Positions 17,301 to 27,900 of a stretch of DNA of 36,956 nucleotides are shown here, in pieces; the first letter of the stretch is position 1, and the number at the start of each line of letters is the position of its first letter. The stretch is from NCBI GenBank assembly GCA_012841485.1, contig DUUU01000317.1, forward strand, positions 1-36,956. The letters are read 5' to 3'. The position numbers and the translations under genes are program-made. The notes under the pieces are model-generated. The model was not told the origin of the DNA. It ran no database searches and saw nothing but the letters and a program-made list of their open reading frames with translations. Source of the stretch: Armatimonadota bacterium. Its GTDB lineage: Bacteria; Armatimonadota; JAAZEB01.

Positions 17301-17859
17301 AGAGACGGACCGCGATAGCGATGATGAGCAGCACACCGTCAACAAGAAGGCGCGGACGCTCTCGGTCTCGATGATCCAGCGCATGGGGGATTTCTTCCTC
17401 ACCCTGGGTCGCGACAACATCCGCGACCTCGATTACAACACGACCGGGGTCAGCCGGCGCGGCCATGCAACCGACCTCAGCCTGCGGTGGCGTCCGCGGG
17501 GCGGCTTCCTGAACATCCCCATCTCGCCGATCATTGGCTACCGCACCGGCCGCGAGGATTATACCGGAGGCACCGCCGGCCCGGTCTCCAGCCGGGTGAC
17601 TTCGCGCCGCATCGGCGTGGACCTGGGTGATGAGGACTGGCTGGCCGTGGAGCTGGGCTACGAGCTTCTCGACAACAGCCGCACCGATCTGGGCGGTTAC
17701 GACCGGCGGATTCTGAATGTGGACCTGACCCGGGCGCTGGATCGCGAGGGCGGCCGCCTGGCGCGAGTCTCCTATCGCTTCTCGAACAACGACCAGGAGA
17801 ACGGCGCGCGCTCCTATAGCGAGGGGCAGTTGACGGGGAGCCTCAGCCAGAAGTTCTGA
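14344..17859 (+). CDS. FecR-domain protein with NTF2-like domain and C-terminal outer-membrane beta-barrel
   Basis: 1,171 residues. The ATG at 14344 has GGAGGG nine bases upstream and begins a good signal peptide (VWLGLLVLPLLP...TLAAPA). A frame open from 14221 would only prepend low-complexity sequence. Residues about 40-180 are a FecR domain (NTGDQIILRRGKLTIRMADG, SGRIFVNTRQS, VRVVTPSATLAVRGS). Residues about 225-355 look like an NTF2/SnoaL fold (EEQRMIDAERVVDDLFKAYS ... RWVIDAILTSGARF). A Thr/Val-rich beta region follows. From about residue 690 the sequence shows alternating amphipathic strands with aromatic girdles, ending in SLSQKF, a C-terminal Phe as in BAM-inserted barrels. It is 42 bases upstream of the next gene. 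It probably anchors or exports a partner at the outer membrane. I know no named family with this exact architecture. Confidence 0.75.
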   Translation: MAISPLRVWPVWLGLLVLPLLPSRPTLAAPARPPAATLGTLTGTGYVNPGQRALKSGMRLNTGDQIILRRGKLTIRMADGTTIKLAGPAEFTVETPRDAAGRSVFQATSGRIFVNTRQSKGSEVRVVTPSATLAVRGSSAGADVSPTASLMWCDQGLVYVDAAGEQILLHPGYETLVAKGEAPPPPTPMSDNTHALNQILNLEASLSQSESTVVLEGASVGSGSPEEQRMIDAERVVDDLFKAYSEEQSAKVEALIHDNFITNDVPGLARNRMDVILACDADFEQLANTHFVLQPATSRRFYTDNDHVSLYKRWVIDAILTSGARFQQGGETLFVIAADMRIIRWEGDLPFGRFKPEPGADDEMRIATPTVLTPPAGDAPDVIVTQADAALGSTGVELTNVTAQIPINGVMVQTSASQGSTIQVGNTSTISATNATFVVNGAQVTADSVSIENSHTMNATGVRLNVGGSQVQAGTLNLSDGTVQLEDVVVTDAYGNSVWLVTATIHPGEDGGPPIISGVTDTGQTIHTGGDQIIYEPAPGAPLPAGRGERLGDGEGFTFATGAITAGPSDLYVSGGRLDLDGLAADLGVTDFAGVMQAPATSYTLDLIMIDALVPGQVLVVQLAGGGYAKIRVRTGTTPEQLYFDWVYNPDGAALSRGRRWPSRAAVTFDAKVYNRTASGHQRFIPGGVESVAEFRAETFRNLSNGASVEAYIAPRLSTDRQLDSKTAIVDRFGVRYFMPNQFEISLGDISSEFTPYTLNRTILGLSAWRNFSLGPVGTARLSTAIGPRWQSGAAFRLDGFITGIRLSTEELRDLGPYIEDMVVGINLVKSYRGKRQKGDYLHSTVASVDASMRLKNGLSLMAELARSRATDNKREYNGDAVLLRAAYRVGPVRLILDRERVGTGFTTVSGSAAADQERTNFWLRYRPNEWLSANVNLLHTRDNLSGNKAFTTELDMPRFGLSISPFYPILSDGFLRNLTFDILLRETDRDSDDEQHTVNKKARTLSVSMIQRMGDFFLTLGRDNIRDLDYNTTGVSRRGHATDLSLRWRPRGGFLNIPISPIIGYRTGREDYTGGTAGPVSSRVTSRRIGVDLGDEDWLAVELGYELLDNSRTDLGGYDRRILNVDLTRALDREGGRLARVSYRFSNNDQENGARSYSEGQLTGSLSQKF

Positions 17860-17901
17860 TAGCCGGGAGATCTGGCATCTTGGAGGTGAGAGAGGGCGCT
17901 C

Positions 17902-18963
17902 ATGCGTCGTGCGCACTACGCTGTCATCGTTGGAGTGGCTGCCCTGGCCTGTGCCGCCTACATGCTAGGCGTGACTGGGAGGCAAGGCGGGGGCGCTGGT
18001 TCGGAGTGGTGCACGCCCGTGGGCGCCGACACGCGGGGCGCCGCGAAGCGCGCCGGGCGCGGGAGCGATCCGCAGGATGCCTTGATCCTGCGCCTGGTGG
18101 GGGAACGGTATGGCGTGCCCGAGATGGCGCTCGCTCAGGCGGTGCGCGATGGGCTCTCTCCCGCGGAGATCGCGCTGGCCGCGAACCTCGCGGTGAGGGT
18201 GGGCCGTCCTCTCGCCGAGATCCTGGAGTGCCGGAAGGCCGGGCAGGGTTGGGATGCCATCAGCCGGCGCTTCGGCCTGGAGCCGTCGATGCTGCCGGAG
18301 CCGGTTCGGCCGCCCGAAGCGCCGGCTGATGAGGCGCTCTTCCGCGGGCTCCTATCGCGCGATTTCCAGATCTCCGAGCTTGCGGTCGCCCGGCTGCGCC
18401 GCGATGGTTTTGCCATGGCCGATATCGTGGTCGCCGCGGCGCTCGTCGGTGGGGATGTCGTCGCGGTCTCCGAGACGCTCCATGCCCGTAGTCAGGGCCA
18501 GAGCTGGCAGCAGGCGGCCGGGCGCTTCGTGGGGCGGCGCCTGATGGCCGAGGATGGCCCCGCGGTTTCACCGCGAAGGACCGGGAAGAGGAGCGTGGGC
18601 GGCGTGGAGACGGCAGAGTCCACCGCATATGCTCGCGCGCTCTTGACGGGGTATTACGGTGTTCGCTCGCGGGATGTCGATGCCGCGCTGGGGCGCGGGC
18701 TGCCCGCGATGGAGTTGCTGGTTACCGCGAACGCGGCCGCGCGTTCTGGACGAGAATTCTCGCAGGTGCTCCAACTGCGAGGCCAGGGAGTGAGCTGGCG
18801 CGAGATTGAGAGGCGTCTGGGGCTGGCTGCCGGCGAACTGTGCAAGCTCCCGGCGCCAGGAGCAGATCGGACTGGCCGCGCGGGCGAGGGTGGAGATGCC
18901 TCTGGGGCCAGGAAGGCCGTCGGGACCGGGCGTGCGCCCGGCGGGATGGGGGAATCGAGATGA
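17902..18963 (+). CDS. Membrane-anchored or secreted protein with three 68-residue helical modules
   Basis: 353 residues, not recognised as a named family. Residues 7-23 are a hydrophobic N-terminal segment (signal peptide or anchor; AVIVGVAALACAAYMLG). Three modules lie at about 60-127, 146-213 and 243-310. Each has a Tyr/Phe-Gly-Val-like start, an EIALAANLAVRVGRPL or ELLVTANAAARSGREF helix, a LQLRGQGVSW-type segment and an ISRRFGL or IERRLGL end. The third module is the cleanest copy. The C-terminal 40 residues are Gly/Arg-rich and disordered-looking. The gene is translationally coupled to the giant gene (ATGA overlap at 18960-18963), so it probably serves export, assembly or sensing of that protein. 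Function is unknown. Confidence 0.7.
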   Translation: MRRAHYAVIVGVAALACAAYMLGVTGRQGGGAGSEWCTPVGADTRGAAKRAGRGSDPQDALILRLVGERYGVPEMALAQAVRDGLSPAEIALAANLAVRVGRPLAEILECRKAGQGWDAISRRFGLEPSMLPEPVRPPEAPADEALFRGLLSRDFQISELAVARLRRDGFAMADIVVAAALVGGDVVAVSETLHARSQGQSWQQAAGRFVGRRLMAEDGPAVSPRRTGKRSVGGVETAESTAYARALLTGYYGVRSRDVDAALGRGLPAMELLVTANAAARSGREFSQVLQLRGQGVSWREIERRLGLAAGELCKLPAPGADRTGRAGEGGDASGARKAVGTGRAPGGMGESR

Positions 18964-21900
18964 AGAAGAGAACGGTCGCTCTCATGCTACTCCTCGGCAT
19001 CGCCGCGACCTGGACCGCGCTGCGGGCACAGGCGACGGTGAGCCTGGTGGAGGCCGTGGTGACCCCTGCCACCGGCGTGCCGGGAGAGTATGCCTTTTCG
19101 GTGAAGTACCTCCACCCCGACGACCTTCCCCCCGCCACGCCGGGTGTGCAGCTCTACATCGAGACTACGACCGGAACGCCCATCCCGGGATCACCCTTCA
19201 CCCTGTCTACCAATGATTCCAGTCCCGTCTATAGTACGGGAGTCGTCTTCAGCACGACGGTCTCTCTTCCCGCCGGATCCTACAAGCACCGCTTCACCGC
19301 CTCCGATGGGGGGCCGGTGGTTACCCTTGGCCCGTTGGATGGACCCCTTGTCAACACCCCGCCGACCCTCTCCGGGGGGAGCGTCACGCCGGCAAGCGGC
19401 CCCAGCGACACCCTCTTCGAGTACCGGGTTACCTACACTGATGCAGATGGCCATGCCCCTGACTTCGTGCGTGCGATCATCGATGGAAGCCAGGAGCTCT
19501 TGCTCACGCGGGCGGATGCCCAGTCCTATGAGACCGGCTCTCTCTTCACCGGTAAGACCGCATCGGCGCCCGGGTTCCATTCGTTCTACTTCGAGGCGAG
19601 CGATGGTTACGTCGCCACGCCGGTGCTTCTCAAGGACACGGGCGACGTGCCCTTCGCCGGTCCTGTGAATGGCGTGAAGTTTGTCGGGCAGGTGACGAAC
19701 GCCGCCACCGGAGATCCGGTGAGCGGGATCATGATCAGCACTGGGTCGACCTATACCTATACGGACGCGGGAGGGAACTATACGCTCTTTGGGCAAGAGG
19801 GCAGTTACGAGCTTTTGGCCTATCCGCCGGTTGGGCAGAACCTGCTCGTGGTGAAGGTCAATGTGAGCGTCGCCGTGGGCGACGAGGTGACGCGTGATTT
19901 CGCGCTTCCCGCGGGTGGAGTGCTCGAGGGCGTTGTGCGAGATCCCGATTTGGCGCCCGTCGAGGGGGTTGCGGTTAGGGCTTGTCACTTGAACGGAACG
20001 CTCATCTGCGAGAACACGACCGATGCCCAAGGGCGATACACTCTCACCCGCATACCGGGCGGCAACGTGCTCCTCATCGTCACGCCCAAATGGGATTCGG
20101 GCTATGTCGAGCAGAAATTCCTGGTGGCGACGGTGGCGGGGCAGGCGGTTACGAAAGATGTGACACTCGCCCGAGGGGCAGTGGTCCGATGCGCGGTGAA
20201 GGATGCCTCCGACAATCCCGTACCGAATGCGCGGGTCTCGCTGTACGGTGCGTTGAGCGCCGCGACGAGCTATACGGATACCGAGGGGACTTGCACCTTC
20301 AGCAGGGTGGAGAGCGGGGGATATGAGGTTCAAGTCCAGCCGCCCGCAGAGATGCCGCATCTCCGGATGCAAACGCGCTTCGTGGAGTTCGCGGTCAATC
20401 AGACGTATGACCTGGAGTTCGTCCTGTCCCAGTCCGGCGTGCTCAAGGGCACGGTGCGCGATTCGGGCGAGAACGCGGTCGAATCCGCGAAGGTGATGGC
20501 GCAGCTCATCACCGGCGGCTCTTATGCCGAGGCACACACCGATTCGGACGGGAGCTACCGTCTTGAGGGCCTGATAAGTGGCACCTATCAGGTGACGGTG
20601 ATGCCTCACGGCGAGAGTACGCTCTTGCCGGTGCAGCGGAACGGTGTGATCGTGCGGGATGGCGAGGAAGCCACGGCCGACTTCATCCTGGAGGAGGGCG
20701 GCGCTGTCAAGGGCTTCGTCACGGATCCCACGGGCACCGCGGTCAGCGGCGCGGCGGTGGTAGTCTACACATCGTCCGGCACGCGGGTTGACTACACCGA
20801 TGACGAAGGCTTTTACCGGGTGGCGGGTATGCCGCAGGGTACCTGGGAGATGCGCATCGACCCGCCGGCAGACAGCGAGTTCCTCAGCACCCGGCGCTGT
20901 GAGGTACGCACGGATCCCGGCCAGGAGACACACTGCGATATCTCCTTGAAGGTGGGCGCTACCCTCAAAGTCAATGTCACCATCGATGGGGAGCCCGTCA
21001 GAGGCGCGTCCGTCTCAGTCTCTCCTGGCGGCCACTACGCGCAGACCGGGCCGGAGGGGATCGCGACGGTCGCGCGACTGGAGAGCGGAGTGGTCCGGGT
21101 CGGGGTGAATCCGCCCAGTGAGCACGGCCTCGCGCCGCTCTCTCTGGATGGCATCGCGGTGAAGGCGGGAGAGACGGTGACCGTGGACGCGCCCCTGAAG
21201 TGGGCGGGCGCGATCATGGGCCAGGTTACGGACGCCATCGGCGACGCGGTCGCCGGCGCGAAGGTGGTCCTTACCGGCAATAGCTACGAGGTCGCATTCA
21301 CGAACAGCGATGGGATGTACGACTTTTTCGAGTTGCGGCCTGGATCCTATCGGGTGAGTGTCGAGCCGCCGGATGATCTCCCCCTGCTTCCCAACGCCAG
21401 GAACGTCTACCTGGGCCCGGACGAGGCGAAGACCGTCGAGCTGGTGCTGGCGCCCTCCGGTGTCGTCACCGGGGCGGTACTCGACGCGATGGGCGACCCG
21501 GTGTATGGCGCGACGGTCATCCTGAGGGGCCTGGAGCCGGAGTTCTACCGGGAGGCCTGGAGCGAATGGGATGGGGGATTCCGCTTCACGGGGGTGCCCA
21601 GAGGGGTTTATGAGCTCGTCGCCGGACACATCGGCGGCCCCAAGCTCCACGGGGGGCTGGGGAGTGACTCCGAGGCAACCGGAGGCATGGCCGCTGTGGT
21701 CAGCAATGTCAGCGTGACGCCCGGCGCAACCGTTACGCATACCCTGCAGCTTCCCGCCATCGGGGCGCTCACTGGCATAGTATTCCGCCCGGATGGCCAG
21801 CGCTTTCCGGATGGCGCCGTGGTGCGCGTGCGCTACGTTCGTAACTACGAAACCCACATGCTAGAGACCATGACCGGCTCGAGCGGTGACTATTGGTTCC

Positions 21901-24900
21901 CTCAGCTGCCCGCGGGCCCGGTGGATCTGGAAGTGCTCCCACCGGGTGCCTACCTCACGCAGGCGATCAAGGGGGTGATGATCACCCCCACCGGCGAGAC
22001 TCGGCAGGATGTCACCCTGGATGAAGCGCCAGGGCCCGGGGTGATTCACGCCACGGTCACTGTGGAGGGCGCCCCTCTCGCGAACGCGAGCGTGGATGCC
22101 TATCGCATATCGACAAGCTACCCTGCGGCGAGCGCGACCACGGACGCCCAGGGGAACGCGACGCTGGGGAATCTGTCGCCCGGCACATATAGCGTGACCG
22201 TGCGAGCGCCGGCGGATGCCAACGCGCTGGAGAGCGCGGTGGGCGGGATCGTGGTGGCCGGAGGGGCGACTGCTGAAGTCAGCCTCGCCCTCCCGAGGGG
22301 CGGTACGGTTGAAGGCGTCGTGACGGATCCGGCTGGCATTCCGGTCCAGGAGGGCCGCGTCACTCTCACGGCCTCCAATGAGAGTGGGCAAACCTACTCG
22401 GTTTACACCGCCACCGATGGCTCGTATCGCATCGCGTCGCTTCCCCCAGGCGTCTACGACATGTTGGTGCAGTCTGGTCTCGCCCTTGCCGCGCCGAAGC
22501 GCATCACGGGCCTCACTGTCAGCAGCGGGCAGGTCGTCCGGCAGGATGTACAGCTCACTGTGGGGGCGACTCTCCGCGGTGTCGTCACCGATCCCGCCGG
22601 GCGTGGCGTCGGCGGCGCGGAGGTTGAGCTGAGCGGGAGCGAGGGCTCCGAGACTCTCACAACCGACAGTCAGGGCGCCTTTTCCCGCCGGTGGCTGATG
22701 CCCGGCGCCTATCGAATCTCGGTCTTGCCGCCGTCTGGAACGAACCTGCTTCCGGTTTATGACCGGACGGTCGTTCTCCAGGACGACACCGTGACGCAAC
22801 ACGACATCACGCTGCCCGCGGGGCGCGTGCTGGAAGGGTATGTCGTCGACGGCGAGGGCAAACCGGTTGCCGGAGCTTGGGTGCACGTCTCTGCTGGGGA
22901 CACCTACGGTTATTCGGAGACTGATCAGGCCGGTTTCTTCCGTGTTGAGGGCCTTTCTGGAAGCACGGCGCAGGTGACAGTGTCACCGCCCGACGGGATG
23001 AACCTGCTGCCTGGTTCCCTGACAGGCATCCACCTCAACCCTGGGGGAGCCACCCAGGTGGAGGTGGTGCTCCAATCCGGTTGCGTGTTCTCGGGAGTGG
23101 TGACGTTCAAGGGGGGGCCGGTCTCGGGTGCCTGGGTGGCGCTCCGGGCGGTGGATGGCTCCGGTGAGAGCGGCGAGAGCGAGTGGATCACCGATCGGGA
23201 TGGTCGTTTCAGGTTCGCGGGCGTGAAACCCGGCTCCTACCTCCTCGCCGTCTGTCCTCCCTACGAGCCCGAGATCGACGCTGGTTACTATGAGGAGTAC
23301 GTGGCGATCTCGCAGGGCACGACCGGGATGGAGCGGGACGTCGAGCTCCCGGTCGAGGGCGTACTGACGGGCTTCGTCATGAACGCCTTCGAAGAGCCGA
23401 TCACCGATGGATCGGTGATCGTGCTGGATGCCCGCGGCCAGACACGCGGCGAAGCAAGCATCGACGACCGGGGGCGGTTCCGCGTTGGCCAGCTGGCCAC
23501 GGGGCGCTACACCCTGGTCGTCAGCGTGCGCGATGCCGCGAACCGCGACCTGTTGTCCTTGCGGTTTACCGGCATCCTCGTCACGGCGGGGGAAGAGACG
23601 GAGTATCCGGTCGTGGTGCCGGGCGCGGCGAGCCTGTCGGGCAAGGTGACGGATTCCGAGGGCCACCCGGTGGCCGGGGCGACGGTGCGCCTCGTGGCCA
23701 ACGGAAACTGGATCGCGTCTGCGACGAGCGAGGCAGACGGCACCTACGAGCTTCGCGGCTTGATGGAGGGCACCTACTCGATCCAGGTGCAGCCCCCAGA
23801 TGACCGGAGCCTGGAGTACCAGGTCGTCAACGGCGTGTTGGTGTCGGGGACCGCCACGCGCGACCTGATCCTCGGCCCCGAGGCGGTGGTCACGCTGAAG
23901 GTGACCGACGCCTCGGGCACTCCCGTGTCCGGGGCGTCGGTCCGGCTGCGCGCCTCAGACATCCCGGTGTACTTCTTTGAGGATTCGGCAGTGACGAACC
24001 TCGAGGGAGAGGCACGGATTGGCCAACTACCTGCTGGGTTGTATCAGCTCGAAGTGGTGCCGCCGCCGAACGCGGAGGCGAGGCAACTGAAGCCGCGCAC
24101 CCTCTCCGGCATCCGCGTGCCGCGCGGGCAGGAGGTTCCCCTCGGCACGGTGTCGCTGGGTGCTTCCGGAGCAGTTCGCGGCCTGGTGACGGACCCCGCG
24201 GGCCAGCCGGCGCCTGGTGTGCCCGTCCGGGCCACGGGACCGGCGGGCAGCGGCGAGGCGCTCACCGATAGCGAAGGCAACTACCGGATCGACGGGTTGC
24301 CGGCCGGTCTCTATCAGGTGGTGGCGGATCCGAGCCGAGAGAGCGGGTGGCTGCCGCGGAGCGTTTCCGGGGTGCGCATCACCGCCGGCGAGGCCGTGGA
24401 GAAGAACCTGAGCCTGGCCGCCGGTGCGAGCCTGAGCGGGCGCGTGACGGATAAGAGCGGCACGCCCGTCATTGGCGCGCACGTCACGCTCCAGCACGGC
24501 GATGGGACCAGTGTCTCCATCGACACATGGGCGGGCGGCGAGTACTCGATGACGGGCCTGCGCCCGGGCACCTACCTCCTCAGCGTCTCGCCGCCCTCCG
24601 GGCTGAACCTCCTGACGGTGGCGATTGCCGACGTGCGCATCGCCCCGGCGGAGAATGTGACCCGTGACGTCGAACTGCCGGGCGGCGCGATCCTCCAGGG
24701 GGTCGTGCGCGACGCGGACGGCTCGCCCGTTCCCTACCCGCGACTTCAGCTGCGCAACGGGAAGGACGAGACCTGGAGTGTGCTCGGCAATGCGGAGGGA
24801 GCCTATTCCTTCCAGGGCCTGCGCGCCGGCCGGTATGACCTGGTGGCGGCTCCGACCCGGCTTGGGGAGATCCGGCCTGCTCCGGCGTTCATGCCGTCGA

Positions 24901-27900
24901 TCCTGGTCACGGAAGGAGGCACGGTCGCTCAGGATCTGGTGCTTCCGACCGGTGGCACGCTCGTGGTCAAGGTGACGGATGCAGCGGGCAACCCGGTGCC
25001 GGATGCGAGTCTCGAACTCACGGTGGACGAGCCGCTGGTGTTCAAGGATGCCTGGCGATCCACGACGACCGATGAGAGCGGGGAAGCGCGGTTCACCGAG
25101 CTGTATGGCCTGGCGGGTGGGTATGAACGCCTGGGCCTGCCATCGTGCGTTGCCACGGTGATGGTGGAGCCCCCGTCGGGGGTGCTCACACCTGGCAAGC
25201 TCGAGAACGTTCGCGTGCAGGCAGGCCAGGAGACGGAAGCCTCCATCGTTTTGCCGGCTGGAGGAACGATCACCGGGCGGATCGAGGACGCATCAGGAGC
25301 CGGTGTGCGCGGGGTCTTCGTTTACATGCCGGAGACGGAGATGCCAGCGCCGAAGGATGCCTACTCCGAGGGGCCAGAGTTCGTGGCGGTGTCGGATAGT
25401 CACGGTGTCTATCGCGTCTCCGGCGTGCCCGCGGGCACGCACACCTTGGTCTTCGATCCGGGGGAGGCGAATCCGCTCCTCCTCGAGCAGAAAGTGACCG
25501 GCGTCCAGGTTGCGCCGGGCGCGATGGTCACGCGCGACGTCGTGCTCGATCGCGGTGCCGTGCTGAGCGGCTTGGTGACGGAATCGACCACCGGATTCCC
25601 AGTGCCGGAAGCGACAGTCACGCTCTATCGCCCCGGTGAGACGTCGGGAGCGCCGCTTGAAGAGACGGCGGCGGACTCGGAGGGGAAGTATCTCCTCGGG
25701 GGCGTGTCGCCCGGCACCTACGAGGTGGTGGTCCGCGGCCCGAACTACCTGAACCTGGCGCCGGCGCACGCGCGTCTCTCTCTCACACTGGAGCAGGAGG
25801 TGACGCACAACGTCGCGCTTCTCGCGGGCGGCTCGATCGCCGGCGTCATCCGCGATGAAGCGGGCGAGCCTGTGCCAGGCGTCACCGTGGAGACCACGGG
25901 CAGCTACTGCGTCTCTGATCTCGAGGGCGCCTACCGACTCGAGCGCCTGGCAACCGGCACGTACGACCTCTCCCTCTCCCCGCCGGCGCATAGCACCTTT
26001 GGGAGCCAGAGGATCACTGGCGTATCGGTGACTGCGGGCGAGACAACGACGCGCGACTTCGTCCTCCGCCGCGCGGGCGAGGTGAAGGGCCGCGTGACGA
26101 CCACCCAAGGCGAGCCGGTGAGCGGCGCGACCGTCATGGTCGCCGGCATCCAGGATGCGCTGACGGACAGCGACGGAAACTACCATATGGGCGGCGTGCC
26201 CGCCGGATCGCACAGCGTGACCGTGACGCCGCACGAGGGCGCGAACCTCCTTCCCGCGCGTCGCGACGGCGTGGCGGTGATCGCGGGTCAGGCGGCGGTT
26301 GCGGACTTCACGCTCGATCCGACGTCGATGCTGAGCGGCACGATCACGGATGCCTTGGGGGCTGGCGTGGAGGGCGCGCAGATCCGGGTGATCCCCTCGG
26401 AGCGCGGCGATACCGGGAAGCTGGTGACGGCGGATTCGGCGGGTCGGTATCTCGTGCTCAACCTGGCGCCCGGGCGCTACGATGTGACGGTGGCGCCGCC
26501 CGTGGGCCGGCCGGAGCTTCTTCCCAAGTCGGAGTACAACGTCGTGATCGCCCGGGGCGAGGCGCGAAGCCTCGACTTCAGCTTGGGGGAGGGCGGTACG
26601 ATCACCGGCTTCGTGCGCGATCAGGAGGGCGCCCCGCTTGCCGGGAAGGTCCACCTGATCGGCGTGGGCCCCGATGCGACCGGCGCGCCTGTCCTGGGCG
26701 GGCTGACGCTCATGGCGGAGATTGGCCCGGACGGGCGCTACACTCTGACCGGCGTGCCCGCCGGCTCGTTCATCCTCCAGCCGGAGCTCTACTCCTCGCA
26801 GTCGCTCCTCTCGCAGCAGGCGCGCGTTACCGTGGCCGCCGGCCAGGTGGTGGAGCACGACTTCGTCCTCGCGCGCGGGGGCGTTGTGGCCGGGCGCGTG
26901 GTGGGGCCGACGGGCGATGGGGTGCGGGCACGCGTCCGCATTGTCCACCCGGGTCTCGGGGAAGCGCGCGCGTTTGAGGCGCAAAGCGATGCCGCGGGCT
27001 ACTATCGCGTTACTGCCATCCCGCCGGGCGTCGACTACACGGTGATCGCCGAGCCGCTGGAAGGGTTGAACCTCATCCGGCAGGTGAAGCCGGCGACGGT
27101 CGTGGATGGTCAGGAGACGGTGGTCAACTTCCAGTTGGCTGCTGGTGCGGTTCTCACGGGCCATGTCACGGACAGTGGGGGCAACCCCCTCGAAGACGTC
27201 TGCGTGAACTTCCGTGGCGTGGACTCCGGGCGCGTCTATACGGATGAGGCAGGGGCCTACGAGATCAAGGGTCTCGCCGAGGGCGCGTATGATCTCTACT
27301 TCGCGCCTCCGGTCAAGCTGTCGGTCGTCGGCCAGATCGTGCGCGGGATCACTGTCACCGCCGCGACGCCGAGCGTTCGCGATGTACAGCTGGCGGCTGC
27401 CGGACGCATCGAAGGCATAGTGCAGAGCAAGACTGGCGAGCCTATCGGTGGCATCACCATCCAGCTCTACGGATCTGGAACGCCTGCGCCACGCGGTCCC
27501 GGGGAGATCAGATCCGTGACGCCTGCGGTGTCCCTCCCGGGGAGCGACACCCCGTGGGATCGGGTGAACACCGGGGCCGATGGCCGGTTCGTTTTCTCCG
27601 GCCTGCCCGCGGGGCACTTCACCCTGGTCACCGAGAAACCATCGCTGGATGGATTGGCACCTGGCGAGGCACAGGTGGATCTGGGACCTGGCGGCACTGC
27701 GGCGGTCACCGTGGTGACCCCGCCGGCGGCAAGGATCGCCGGCGTGGTGCGTGGCCCGGCGGGCACTCCGCTTGCTGGCGTTGTGGTGAGGATCGATGGA
27801 CCGCATGTCGCGGAGGGTACGGCCACGGATGCAGGCGGGCGCTACGGGTTCGCGGGCCTGGCCCCGGGCACGTATACCCTCTCGGTAAAGGAGCCCTACG

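Noticed and set aside
21971..21989. GGGGGTGAT-G-ATCACCCCC palindrome in the giant gene
   Set aside because: Simple GC-rich sequence encoding KGVMITP in a repeat; one-base centre cannot form a stable hairpin, and codon bias explains it.
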